A stretch of 64,000 nt of DNA. It comes from Rhabditophanes sp. KR3021 (lineage: Eukaryota; Nematoda; Chromadorea; Rhabditida; Alloionematidae). The position numbers and the translations under genes are program-made. The notes below the pieces were generated by a model. It was not told where the DNA came from. It was given only the letters and a program-made list of their open reading frames with translations, and made no database searches. The DNA is taken from the NCBI GenBank assembly GCA_963281155.1, contig CAUJLY010000001.1, forward strand, positions 5,022,001-5,086,000, written 5' to 3'. Positions 1-14,414 of the stretch are shown piece by piece (within the stretch, counting starts at the first letter, position 1; each line of letters starts with the position of its first letter).

Positions 1-517
1 TTCATTCAAAATTTGATTTAAACATGTTTGGGCATATGTTTAAAATAATATTTTGTTTGACAAAAATACTTTATATTTGTTTTCGTGACATTTCCTATTA
101 TTTAAAACCCATCTAAGGGTACACAAAGTGATTTTTAAGAAGCATATAATTTAGTGCCAAAATGATACCATCGTTCAATTAATTTTCTCACTTTCTATTT
201 ATACTACAACCAATTCATCCATTTCAAAGTCTCATTCATGTTTCTCACTATAGACTCTAAAAGTAATTAACTTTTTTCAGTTCAAACACATCAATTTTCA
301 ATATTTGTCTATATCAACTATCATAAACTAAGCACAACCCAAGGTCTTTCATTTTAAGGATAATAATTTCAAATATTTTTGTTTAAAAGTAAAGATAAAT
401 TCAAAAGATAATAGGACACGAAAAAGGAAGCAATATAATATACTTTTTGGCAATAAAACATTGTAAAATTGTAATCATCCCAAATACGGAAAGTAGGAGC
501 ATTATTGTGAAGTGGAT
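1..517. other. Non-coding AT-rich sequence
   Basis: I see no coding exon in this stretch. It is AT-rich with short polypyrimidine tracts. The last part presumably holds the promoter and 5' leader of the small secreted-peptide gene that starts at 518. Confidence 0.5.
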
Positions 518-727
518 ATGCGTTTTTTGTTTTTAATATGTATATTATTATCAATTGTTCCGCTCAGTTACGGATTTTTATATACTCGATTTAATGACAT
601 CTCAAATGGGGATGTTTTAATTAGATATCCTCGAACAGCTGTTAAAGTGGTGAATGGCAAAAGTGGCCGCCATTATCATGAACCTAAACAAAATATCTTT
701 TCTCGAATATTTGCATGGTTTGGATAG
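518..727 (+). CDS. Small secreted protein, 69 aa, unknown function
   Basis: The ATG at 518 opens a 69-residue reading frame. A GTG two codons upstream is not credible as a eukaryotic start. The first ~20 residues (MRFLFLICILLSIVPLSYG) are a textbook signal peptide, and the mature part is about 50 residues, basic, with no Cys. It includes the stretches RYPRTAVKVVNGKSGRHYHE and FSRIFAWFG. The NGK and SGR sites could be prohormone cleavage or amidation sites, so a neuropeptide-like precursor or small secreted factor is possible, but I do not recognise a family. Single exon. It lies 1.4 kb upstream of another predicted secreted gene on the same strand. Confidence 0.55.
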   Translation: MRFLFLICILLSIVPLSYGFLYTRFNDISNGDVLIRYPRTAVKVVNGKSGRHYHEPKQNIFSRIFAWFG

Positions 728-2115
728 TAAAAATAATTTTTACTAAATATGATTATGATAATGTATAAATTTTATAAAGATGTTCTGTATAATATAAAGT
801 TTTTTCATTGGTGCTAGATTGATGTGAGTAAATAGCCTAAAATTAATACAATTTTTATTATATTTTTAATAGAATAGTGCAAGCACTTTATAGCTTAGTT
901 ATTGCCTCAATTCCACAAAAATCTAAATGTGTGTTTCAAGTTTGTTTTGAAACATTCCGATATAACGTGTGCATATAAATAAATATTTGGATTGTCTATT
1001 TTTTGGATATTCTCTTATTTACATCAACTATATTTATTGTTTTAAGTTAATTTAGACATTTTACTATTAAATTTTTTTATTCATTACAACTTTCGTGTTG
1101 ATGCATCAAGTAATACAAAAACAAGTAAATTTTAAATTGTGTTCATTTCGTAAGATTGAAATTGCCTTTAATTTTGAGATGTATTGTTTTGTAAAACCAA
1201 AAGAAATTAAAGAAATGTATGGCTTTGTGCTCATTATTATGCCTAGTATATCTACTACTTTTAAAGAACGTTGCGGTCAAACCCACTTTTGGTAAAAATA
1301 TTCTACTTTGTTGTCGCTAATACCATTTTCAAATAAAATGATATATGGAATCTGGAAATACTATTGTTTTTTACAGTTCTTTGACATTTTGATAGATCTT
1401 ATTTGTTATTCTTAAAGCCCATTTTCTAGACGTTCTTTCTTTTGTCCAATTCATTTTACAAGTTATGTAAAAAGTTATTTAGGGTATATTGAATTTTAAA
1501 TAATAAATGTTATTGTCAAAATTATTAGAAATGGACATTAAGCAAAACTATTTTAGTCCCTTACACGTCTCAATATTTAAAGACTTTCTAATTCACTGAC
1601 AATAAAAAGGAACCAGGTTTTTAGTTTAAATATTTTCAAGCCATGTTTTGCTCTAGATGAGTTTTCAGCCGTATTTATTTTCGATTTATATTGTTATAGA
1701 ATTCATAAAGCCATAAAAAGTGTCAGTGAACTTTGAATACTTAAGTATACCAATATTTTAAATTTATTTACGGCAATTATTTAAAACGTTATTTATTTCC
1801 CCGCTTACTTTAATCATTCCGAGTTGGCTTTTGCAATTGTTTTATTTGAGAAAGTATAAATAGGTAAGCATATATTTGTTACCACATTTGATGTCATCAT
1901 AAATTCTCTTATATTTGAATATTTAAGTAAGCTGCATGTTACAGGATCTTCTTTATTTTGGAATTTAATATTTGATAACTGTTACCTTAAAAGTTTTAGA
2001 TTGCTAGTTCCGTATCCATTTTAAATATTCACTATTAACTATTAACTACTAAAGTGGTCTTTTAAATTGTTATTACTACTGCTATAACTATTATTGTCTA
2101 TGGCATAAAGTCAAA
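728..2115. other. Intergenic, no gene seen
   Basis: About 1.4 kb between two genes for predicted secreted proteins. A 66-codon frame at 1095-1295 has no recognisable motif or signal peptide and looks like chance. Nothing else stands out. Confidence 0.45.
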
Positions 2116-2986
2116 ATGGTCCAAATATTATTATTTTGCTACTTTCAAGTTTTTTTAACAATAGTCTTTGGTCATTCTTATGACGATTTTGTCATTGAAA
2201 GACCAACACGAAGGATTGATGCAAGAGAATTATTCCTCGATTATTATAGTAATGAAAGTCCTGTAATTGGGCAAGCTACAGAAGTAAGTATTTGAGTATT
2301 GTTAAATTTACCCTAATTGTGGTATAATTTTTGGTGAATTTTACAATAGAGTGCCATAATTCCATTATACTCTTTGCATAAAAGCCAAATAAATTGTGTT
2401 AACCGAAACAATACATAAACAAGTATAAATACATATATTATTATAAATATTATTACATTATTCAAAAATAACTCTCTTTAAACTCCAACAATGTCATTAT
2501 TCATATTCGAAAATTTCATTTTAGATAAAAATAGGATTGACAATTCATGATATACAAATTGTTCCTGCGGAAGGAATGAACTTTGCTCATTTGTTTATTT
2601 CGCAATTTCAGTCGTGGAAAGATAACAGGTTTACATTTAAAGGTCGCATAACGCATGAGCCAAAATTGATTGATCAGGTATGGAAACCAAACTTACAAAT
2701 TCTCAACACAATTAAAGAACGGACAGTCTCGGAAAGAGTAGATATTTTTGAGAATTCAACTGTTGCTATTGTTCAAACTAAAAGAGTGGTGTTTCTCATC
2801 ACACAGAATATTCTCAGCATTGTTCTGGAAGATATCGCCTATTCAAATATGGAGATACCAAATAAATTAGTGTTGGAAACGTTTCAAATTTCTAAAAGAG
2901 CAGAAAATGTTATTAACATGTTAAACGCCAACATAAATTCATTATCAACTGAAAAGCGTGGAAATTACTCTCAAATTAAATTATAA
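2116..2986 (+). CDS. Secreted Cys-loop receptor ectodomain-like protein (AChBP-like), 209 aa
   Basis: Two exons, 2116-2283 and 2525-2986, joined at GAA|gtaagt...tttag|ATA in phase 0. Residues 1-20 are a signal peptide (MVQILLFCYFQVFLTIVFGH). The rest follows the order of a pentameric ligand-gated channel ectodomain: beta-1/2 segment LTIHDIQIVPAEGMNF, the hallmark W-x-D-x-R-x-x-F as WKDNRFTF, then IDQVWKPNLQILN matching the family W-x-P-D-x-x-x-x-N motif, and LEDIAYSNMEI matching the E-S-x-x-Y-(S/T) strand after the Cys loop. The protein stops at about 209 aa with no transmembrane helix, the length of molluscan acetylcholine-binding protein. There is no Cys in the mature domain and the Cys-loop segment looks about 9-10 residues short. 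A ligand-binding role is inference. It could also be a decaying receptor, although the frame is intact and it has a signal peptide. Confidence 0.6.
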
Positions 2987-3504
2987 GAATATAACAAAAA
3001 ATTAATATCTTTATTTAAGTTCTAGTAGTTATTAAAATACAATGCTTTAAATTTCACTTTTGAATGAATAAATTTTTGAGTTTAAAAGACGAATGCTTCC
3101 AAATATGTTCCTACTATCAACAGACATTTGTAAATTCATTCCAACGAAAATTCTAAACAAATGCTCTTCAATGTATGAATAACATTGAATCAAAATAAGA
3201 ATTACTGCTAAATATTAGGAAATAATGCCTCATAAAAAATATCTATTAAAAGGTTTATCAATTTTGCATATTTCAAATAAGACAAAAAGTATATCATTGT
3301 TCCTTGCAATAAATCGTTTCTTAATGTTGTTATATTCTATGGAAAATCCGTGTTGCTAAGATCTCCAATTGGTATTGTGCTTTTTTGAATGGAGAGGAAA
3401 GGGTTATGAAATAATAATTTGTTGTCTAAGACTAAATAAGACATGGACATCATTTGCAAAGTATATCATATTCTTTAAAATCCTAATATTCTGCCCGTTA
3501 TATA
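2987..3504. other. Intergenic between AChBP-like gene and tubulin gene
   Basis: About 520 bases of AT-rich sequence with no coding exon seen. It contains the 3' end of the AChBP-like gene and the promoter of the tubulin gene. Confidence 0.45.
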
Positions 3505-5606
<2,102 letters not shown>

Positions 5607-5692
5607 TTAAGATACATTTGAAACAATTTATTCAAACAAAGAAAACGATAAATTAAATCAGACTGTGTTGAAAATTAGGTCTAATCACAGGA

Positions 5693-6569
5693 TCAATTAT
5701 TTTCCTCATTTTGTTGTTCTTCAGCGTCTTTCATTTGGCTTGTCAATGTAGCCACTGCATTTTTATATTCATCTGAGCTCTTAATCTTTTCTATATTTTG
5801 TTTAACTTCGTTTAATGGTATATTATTGTCATCACTTGCACTTTGAATCTTTTCAAATAAAATTCTTTCGCTCTCACCCATATTTTGCACATCTTCATTA
5901 ATTTTGGATTTGATTAAATCTTCATCGGATGCCCTCTTTGTTTTGTATTCTTCATATTGTGTCTAAAATAAAGTTGTAAATGAAATGTTGTATATAACTT
6001 ACGTAAATGTCCTTCGATTGTGCTGCCATTAATTTTTCAAGCTCATCGTTTTGTTGGTTTCTGCTGAGACTAGAATCCTCTAAGATGTCATTATAACTTT
6101 GAATCAATTCCGGAGAAGCTACATCTGTAAATGGCAGTTTAGATATAATCAACTTAGAATTCTGAATGTCGTCATCAGAATTTTGATCAGCATTATTTTG
6201 CTCAGCATTATTTTGACCAGCATTATCTTGATCACCAGTATTTTGATCAGCATTATTCTGATCAGCCTTATTCTGATCGGCACTTTGTTCATCAGTATTT
6301 TGTTCCGCTTTTTGATCATCAAGATTTTGATTATCTCCGGCATTTTGATCGGCATTTTGAATGATTGTTTCAGTGGTTTGCTCATTTATCTGATTCCCAT
6401 CATTGGAATTTTGATTATCACTTGCGGCAGGTTCCCCATTATTTATGCCATTTTCATCATTGTTTTGTTGATCTGTTTCTTGTAAAATCTGCTCAGTTTC
6501 ATCAGGGTAAGGTCTACATAGCACTACTCCAGACAAAATAATTACTAGTAGCAGTTGATAAAATAACAT
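5693..6569 (-). CDS. SXP/RAL-2 (DUF148) family secreted protein with Asn/Gln/Asp repeat, 278 aa
   Basis: Two exons on the minus strand, 6003-6569 then 5693-5962, with a 40-nt phase-0 intron (TAC|gtaagt...ttttag|ACA). ATG 6569 begins a signal peptide (MLFYQLLLVIILSGVVLC). Residues ~20-130 are low-complexity, made of five-residue units such as ADQNN, AEQNN and GDQDN. The C-terminal half (from about KLPFTDVASPELIQSYNDIL) matches the helical SXP/RAL-2 pattern of P-E-L..Y..IL..S.LS..Q...EL.K.....DIY..Y..Y. SXP/RAL-2 proteins are nematode-specific, abundant secreted antigens in parasites. A TATA-like sequence sits ~45 nt upstream of the ATG. The acidic Asn-rich spacer is longer than usual for the family. 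Confidence 0.75.
6150..6400 (-). repeat. 15-nt coding tandem repeat (A-D/E-Q-N-N units)
   Basis: Within the SXP/RAL-2 gene, imperfect 15-base units encode seven consecutive five-residue blocks (ADQNK, ADQNN, ADQNT, GDQDN, AGQNN, AEQNN, ADQNS), preceded by looser versions. The complementary strand reads as an Ile-rich open frame, which is a shadow. Confidence 0.75.
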
Positions 6570-6851
6570 ATTTGAAAATAATGTTTTCAAGAGAACACAA
6601 TGCTTTAGATATTATATTTGAAAATATTAATTGATCAACTCATGACCTCGAGAAAATAGACACGGTTGATTAATTTTTTAATAACAATAAAATACATTAC
6701 AATGCTTTTTATTTCCATTAAAACAAGGTATTATCCAAGATTAAAAACTCTTTTATTTTTTATCCCAGTTTAGATATAAGTAATTACAAAAGTTCGTACA
6801 GTGTTACACAAATATTTTTAAAATATGGTACAACAAAATATTTAGTTGGCA

Positions 6852-7396
6852 CTAAGTCCATCTAGAACTGTTTTTGGAAGCAAGAAATGACATTGTTCTG
6901 GGACCTTTTGCCTTACGATGTTTTTCAAGTTGGGGATCCTTGATTTTACCAATACTTCTGTAAAATATTCCAACCAACATACGAGCCAATTCGTCCTCTT
7001 TATTTTTACATTTCAAATTAAGCTGTTTCTTCAAGCATGGGGGAAAGTTTTTGATAGCATGGCATACATCCCCAGAATTTTCAATAAAAGTAATAATATT
7101 TCCAGTAGATTGAACCATTTTTTTGACAATTCTCTTGTTAAACAACTCCGTAGTTTTGCTACCTAGAGTACTTGAACCGTCGCATCCTAAAAAAGTTAGC
7201 TAATGTTTAAAATTATAAAATGTATAAGAACATCTGGTAAAGCAGCATCCACACAAGTTGTGTTAATTGGATTTTGGCAATAATTCTTTTTATCTTCCAA
7301 AATCATTTTGTGTCCTTCAACGTAAAAGTTACATCCCGGAGTTGATTCATAGCATTGTTCAAAAGATTTGTAAGCGGAACAAATTTGTGAGGCCAT
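6852..7396 (-). CDS. Cys-rich secreted-type protein, ~170 aa, 5' end uncertain
   Basis: Two exons are supported: 7232-7396 and 6852-7199, joined by a 32-nt intron (GAT|gttctt...cattag|CTA) that keeps frame. The alternative acceptor 13 nt downstream gives an early stop. The product has paired Cys in ICSAYKSFEQCYESTPGC, NYCQNPINTTC, GCDGS, GDVCHAIKNFPPC and LKC. This resembles the nematode T20D4.11-like (DUF19) extracellular domain, but the match is weak and from memory of the Cys pattern only. ATG 7396 gives no signal peptide. The frame is open upstream (DNDIFILYGINVSN) without an ATG, so a missing first exon may supply one. The donor gttctt is weak, so the intron needs transcript support. Confidence 0.5.
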
Positions 7397-7687
7397 GTTA
7401 GAAACATTAATTCCATATAGAATAAAAATATCATTGTCATAGACTAGCGATCATTATAGCAATTTCATTTATGAACAACTCATAATGTCGTAAATTTGAT
7501 CAAAAACAATAATAAGATGGAGATATTCATCATCATGTAATGATATTATTAATGTATTTGCTTAGACATTACTCTCTTTTCAAGAAATGAAACTTTATAA
7601 TCAAAATGAACGAACACACTCTAAGTAATAAATGGTTATCTCAAAAAATATGTTGTCTATTTTAATAACTATTTCTGTATTTGTTGT
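7397..7687. other. Short intergenic gap
   Basis: Nothing coding is seen. It holds the possible missing 5' exon or leader of the Cys-rich gene and the 3' end of the Pro/Arg-rich peptide gene. Confidence 0.4.
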
Positions 7688-8403
<716 letters not shown>

Positions 8404-9048
8404 TCATTTGGAAATACGGGAATTTAAGTTTGATTTATCAATTGCAAAATCAAATGTAATTGGTGATTCCAGCGCTTCATTAAGTTTTTCATCTAAATTT
8501 TCTTTTGTAACAAAGTTAGCAGATTCTGCAACGAGCTGTAATACTTCCTTTCGTCTTTCAACAACATTCCTATCTTCTTTTTCAATCGTTGCTTCGATGT
8601 CAGAAAGAATACGCTCCTTTACTTGTGAAAGGTCCTGAACTTCCTTGTCAACTCTTTCTTTTCTAGCATTGAGCAAATTTGTTTCATTTTCTAAAATTCT
8701 ACTATCTAATTCTTCTTTTTCCTGTAAACGTAAGGCTTCTAACCCCAATCCGGCGCGTTCTTTCATTTCAACTTCTTCCTTGAAAATATTTCTCAACGAG
8801 AAGACGGCATTATTGTAAACATGTCTGCGCCATAACAATTCCTCAACAACTTCTTTCTTTTGCCATGGAACTTGAACGATGTGATAAAGCACTTTTTTGG
8901 ATGGAGGAATAATTGGTGGTTTTCTAAAAAAAGTATTAATATGGAAAACTGGAATATAAAATTACCCTTGTTTAGGTGGTTTACGTCCAAAACATCTTAC
9001 AGATGATACTGATACACTTTCAATATTTTTTAGTGATCGGCGAAGCAT
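8404..9048 (-). CDS. MRPS26: Mitochondrial small ribosomal subunit protein mS26 (MRPS26), 200 aa
   Basis: Two exons, 8966-9048 and 8404-8923, with a 42-nt intron splitting a Gly codon (GG|gtaatt...tttag|A). The N-terminus MLRRSLKNIESVSVSSVRCF is a basic/serine mitochondrial targeting sequence. The body is a long charged coiled coil (ERAGLGLEALRLQEKEELDS and so on). The C-terminus (REVLQL-like EVLQLVAESANFVTKENLDE, then FDFAIDKSNLNSR) matches the most conserved block of animal mS26 ([20 protein letters not shown]...NYNWAI). It acts in the mitochondrial 28S ribosomal subunit. Length agrees with the family (~200 aa). Confidence 0.85.
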
Positions 9049-9538
9049 TTTGAACAATAATAAAGTTACTCAAATATAATTTGGTCAAGTATTAGTATAT
9101 ACATTATGCTCCAAAATCGGTCTAAGACAATGTGAGGCTTGTAATTTGAAAGCTTGGAATATTTTAATCTCTCATTGACGAATTCAAACTTGCATTTAAA
9201 AATAACAAAGTTTAAAAATTAAATAAAGTTCTAAAATTAAATACATGCTTATAGAAATATACTTCCTTCTTTACATTATTCATTACAAGTCGACAGTTAT
9301 TAGTTTAATGCTCAATTTATACAATAAACCTGTTTGAACTCAAACCTATGTCAGCTCACAAAAGTAAAGTTTTATATGCCATCAATAAAATATTTTCAGT
9401 AACATTTTAATAATTACAACTGCCTCATAAAATTAATAGAATATTTAAAAAATAAAAGAGCATTTTAATTAATCATCTGATAATTGTCAGTACAGGAAAT
9501 TATTTTACACTTTATTAGAAATATATTTAAGGTTTACA
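9049..9538. other. Intergenic between mS26 and ABCA genes
   Basis: No exon seen. It contains the mS26 promoter on the minus strand and the 3' untranslated region of the ABCA gene. Confidence 0.45.
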
Positions 9539-12500
9539 TTAATTCATTTTCATTTTGAAATCTTTGGTATTTATTTCATTTGTTGAGAAATCATTAAAAA
9601 TTTGCTCTAATGTTGTTTGTCCTATAAAATAATCACTCACATTGTATTTTTCAAGATACTTTTCACAAGTTGAAAATAGTCGATGCCATAAAATAGACTC
9701 GTCCTTAGGAATTTCGAGGGAAATCTGGTGAGCCTCCTGTATTACAACTCTGCTATTCTTAAATGTATACAAAAACCTTTCAAGCATTTGAGATACATTA
9801 GTTTTTGAATTAACTTTAAAAACGACACTATATCCAGAACCATATTTATTTTTAATATGTTGAGGAGATCCATAACATCTGAATTTGCCCGCAATCATTA
9901 TGGTCATAGTCGAGCATAACACTTCAATTTCCTCCATTGAATGAGATGTCAAAATAATGGCAGTATTCTTCTTTTGGACAGTTCTTAAAACTTCCCAAAT
10001 TAACCTCTTTGCTTGGGGATCAACCTAAAGATAATAAGGATTATGTCAAAATGTAATTAACACCAATGTCACGTACACCTGCCGAGGGCTCATCTAGTAT
10101 CACAGTGTCAGGTCCACCAATTAGACTAGCTGCAAGACTCAGTCTACGTTTGCATCCACCTTAATAGATAATCATGAAAGTAAGTTGATTTCAAAGAAAT
10201 ATGAGACTACATAATATTTTTACAACAACCCTAAATTACCTGAGTATGTAGAAATAGAATTTTTTGCATAAGCTTGAAGATCTAAGCCATCTAATATAGC
10301 ATTTACGAAAAACGAGATGTGAGAATTTGGGATACCAGAAACTCTTGCAAACAAATAAAGCACACTTTCTCCGGTCAATTCTTCTGCAATAGTATCAAAC
10401 TGAGGACAATAACCAATTCTATTGGATCCGGAACGTAAGGAAGAAACATTTTGATTGTTCAAATACGCCTCGCCCGATGTAATGGGAGTCTGTCTTGTCA
10501 AACAAGAAAATACACTCGTTTTGCCTACAAATATAGTCAACAATTTCTACCATAATTACCCTACCTGCGCCATTAACCCCGAGCAATCCAAAAATCTGAG
10601 AGTAGTCAACATGAAAACTGACTCCTGCAAACACATTTTGATGTAAAGTTTAATTATAAAATATTACCTCTAACGGCATCGTGAGATCCATAACTTTTTT
10701 TTAAATTCTTAACAACAACGGCATGACTGCTTGATTCACATGTATTGACATAGTCAATTTCTTCTATAACATCATCATCTTGCATGTCGACTCCTGGACC
10801 ACGACTTTTTTGGCTCTTACTAAAACAACTGCAACCAGGAATTAGGAAGTTTAGTTTTTCTAATTCGAATAAAAATGTAACAACCCAAAAGAAGAATCCT
10901 TGAACTATAAAGATGATAAAATTTGCAACATCATTATATACAACTGTGTCAGGATCAACATAATCTAGATCAACATTTTGATAGCTTTTTCCCAGGATGT
11001 CATTTAAATTGATGATTGGGAGCAAACATGCCATTACATATTCAATGCCAATTCTTACATTTGAGGGACCTTGCATTAAATTGTATTTAGTCGGTGTTTC
11101 TTCAGTAGTATCCATAATTGCCTCTACTATTACTTGGACAATAGGTAAAATAAATGTCAATATCAAAATAATGAAGAACCCCTTAGTGAATGATTTGATA
11201 AAAAAGATGAGGCAAAAAGTAAAAGGTAAATTTGCCCAACAAAATAATACTAAAGCACCTGCATAACGCAAACAGATACCACCTACATCATCTCCAAACT
11301 GCACCAGAAATATAGAAAACGTTGTTAACATGATACCAATACATACAAAATAGAAGAACATCCCGAATATTGCCACTGAAAGCCAGTAGACCCAAGCTTT
11401 TGTCCCAGACATTAGTTGTAGATGCTTGAATTTACTAATATTTTCCGACATTGGGATAATAATTAGTGCTGATGTAATAGGCGGGAAAAAATAAGTGCAG
11501 TAGCCTCCGAAGTCTAGGAAGTCCTTTGTTTGGTGGGTGTATTTTGCTTTTGTATTATTTTTACCATTATCATAATAATCGTAATTTCTTCCTACTATAT
11601 CGTCATAGAGAAAATACATGAGTACACAGTAAGCTATTGTCGGTATACAAAACAAGCTACCATACATAACCCATTTTTTAATCATAAATCTAATTTGTTT
11701 TACTTGAAGTGCATAAAATTGTTGGCAATATAAGTGCATTCCTGAATTGCGATCTGATTCCTTAATTCTGGCAATAAGCTCCCCTAGTCTTCTTCCTAAA
11801 ATGAAGGCAAAAATATCTTGATCATTATGGCATCTGCTTACCCTCGTTTCCATCTGCATCTTCCAAATTGTTGTGTGCAAATTTGTCAGATTCCATGGAA
11901 GTTACTTTTAAAAATACTTCATCCATTGTGCTAATCGAAATGCCGTAGGATAGGACACCCAAATTTTTTTTATGACGTTCTAATTCTTCTAACATTTCCG
12001 GGAAAAATGACCTATATTTATCAGATAGTACATATATCGCATGTTCGGCATAATGTGACTGAAGTCGAACTTCGGGACAATGTAGTTTAAGCAAGTTAAA
12101 AACATTGTCAACGTTTCTATCTACAATATCCCTTCGTCCATCGTGTTCAATGAATTGAGCGTTTAAATGATATCCAGCTCCAAAAGTTTTTTTCAAGTAC
12201 AAAGGACTGCCAACACATTGAAGTTTTCCATTGGCCATGATAGCTATTCGATCGCTGAGTACGTCAGCTTCCTCCATGTAATGAGTTGTAATGAGAATAG
12301 TTCGGTGAAGCTTTTCGGCTAGAAGAAGATTCCAAATTTCACGGCAAGAGTGGACGTCAACCTAAATTAAACAATTTATTAAAAAATTGGACAAAACCGA
12401 CCCCAGCAGAAGGTTCATCCAATATGATAATTTTACTGCTTCCAATCAAAGCAATAGCCAAGGAAAGCTTTCTCTTTTGACCTCCAGACAACTTCTCAGC

Positions 12501-14414
12501 TTTGAAATTTTGCTTGTCAACCATCTGAATCTTCCTAAGTAATTCCAAAGCTTCAGCCTTGTAGAATACTTGTCCTTTGAGCTCACAAAAAAATTGCAAA
12601 TGCTCCATGGGAGTTAAAAAGTTAAGCAAAATATTATGTTGAGGACAAAAACCAAGATCTTTTCTGATGTCACTCATTCTAGTTTTAATATCCAAGTTAT
12701 TAATAAATACATTTCCCTTAGTTGGGGAATGGACTCCTGTCAAAACTTTTATACATGAGGTCTTGCCTGCGCCGTTATGCCCTAAAAAACAAATTGTTAT
12801 GTTCCAAGGTAACATTGTTCCCAAATACTTTAATCAACTTTTTAAAATTTCTATGACACCTATATTAGCATTGACTTACATGCTTAATAATATAAATTAT
12901 TGACGCTTGAAAACATGTAAGATAAAAAACATTTGTGTTAATAATTTCTTAAGCAAACGAGAGTTTTACTTTAAAATCTACTTATAAGCCGATTATATAT
13001 TATTTATCATACAATGTTAAATCTATAGACAAGAACACTCGCCAGAGAAATTGCTAGCAAAATTTTTTGCGTTACTTCTAAAAGTCTTTTTTAATTTTTG
13101 ACATCAAAGTAAATTTTCATAGCTGTGTTTTAATGTTTAACCAAAAATAAGCTCAATTTAGATAAATAAAAAGCTCTACTTTGGATATCGTTGAAATTTT
13201 TACAATTAATGTTGTTTCAAACTGATTTGAAGGAGATCAACTAAGTTAGCTTTAATTATACTGTACTTACCTAAAAGTGCCATAATTTTGTGTTCATAAA
13301 TGTTCATGCTCAAATTCTTAACGGCATATGTCAGGCTATCACCCTGGATTGACTTTTTTAAATGGCTGATTGTATTTTCTTCATAAGACTTCCACAATGA
13401 CTGAATTTTGATTAGTGGTTCTTCTGAAGTTTCAACTTCTTCTCGATATAAACAGTTATCAACTTGAAGATTATCACCATCAATCGTAGTAGGCTTCTCT
13501 TTCCCACAACCCCAGTAATCAGGAGTAAGGAAAAAGTACCATTTCAATCCAATACCATCACCTCTTGGCAAAACCGCATCAACATACCATGTTGCCAGTA
13601 ATAAAACAAAACAATGTACTAAGAGCATAGCCATATAAAATAATCCACTAAATGAATCATATTTTCCTGCGGTCCCTGTAAAATTTGAAAAGTTTAAGCC
13701 ATCTCCAAATGTTTGATGGTTAGTCATTGTATACAGAAATCCCGTGTAGAGTAATTGGGCATTGAAACACTCATACCATTTGATCGTTGGAGTCTGTTTC
13801 ATTTCCAAATTTGCCAAACCAACAATCAAAATAATAAAATTCCATATAAAAAATATCATGTGCACACAAGCAGCTAACAAAGTTCCCACAGTCGTTGATT
13901 TTGATACCGTTGAAAGTAGAAAAGCAAACAGAACTGAGTATAGTGCTAAAATAAGATTCATCAAAATCATTAAAAATACGTTTGAACCAGGGAATGACAA
14001 TTTTTCATATATAGTGGCAAATATAAGAAAAATTAAAAATTTGGTATAGGTAGTTATGAAAGTTGACGTCCAATGTGCTAATGTTCGCATTCCCATAATT
14101 TTCATGTATTCTTTCAAATGCGATTCACGTTCATCTATGATTGTTCTAACGGCAAATACAATGCTGATCACAAAACTAATGCTAATGATTAGTGACAGTA
14201 TAAAGGTACTGATAAAATAATCTTCAAATTTGCGTTGAATATTTGAATTTTTGTAATTCACAAAATTGAAAATAATAATAAGAATTAAAAGCAGACAAGG
14301 AAGTATAATTTCTAAGAGTGTGTACAAAATAGATCTTATTTGCCGTAAGAAATCTTTCCATAGTAGAAGTCGAATTTGTAAAAAAAGCACTTTGATTTGA
14401 GAATCTAAAGCCAT
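9539..14414 (-). CDS. Compact ABCA-subfamily ABC transporter, 1361 aa
   Basis: Eight exons: 13271-14414, 12402-12781, 11842-12361, 10668-11795, 10565-10624, 10240-10524, 10077-10159, 9539-10024. All junctions are in phase and the introns are 40-80 nt except the first (489 nt). Order: TMD1 (six hydrophobic segments in residues ~30-290), NBD1 with Walker A GHNGAGKTS, signature LSGGQKRKLS and Walker B IIILDEPSAGVD, TMD2, then NBD2 with Walker A GVNGAGKTS, signature YSGGCKRRLS and Walker B TVILDEPSAGVD. Helper residues (ITTHYMEEAD, LTSHSMEEIE) are present in both halves. The full-transporter layout and NBD sequences are ABCA type (lipid transport, like CED-7/ABT). Odd: the large extracellular domain normally between helices 1 and 2 is only ~15 residues, and the one in TMD2 is ~45 residues. 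This explains a length well below the usual 1600-2300 aa. The N-terminal start is plausible but not proven. Confidence 0.85.

Noticed and set aside
6099..6485. 128-codon plus-strand Ile-rich frame
   Set aside because: Antisense of the Asn/Asp/Gln repeat in the SXP/RAL-2 gene; hydrophobicity is a by-product of the repeat.
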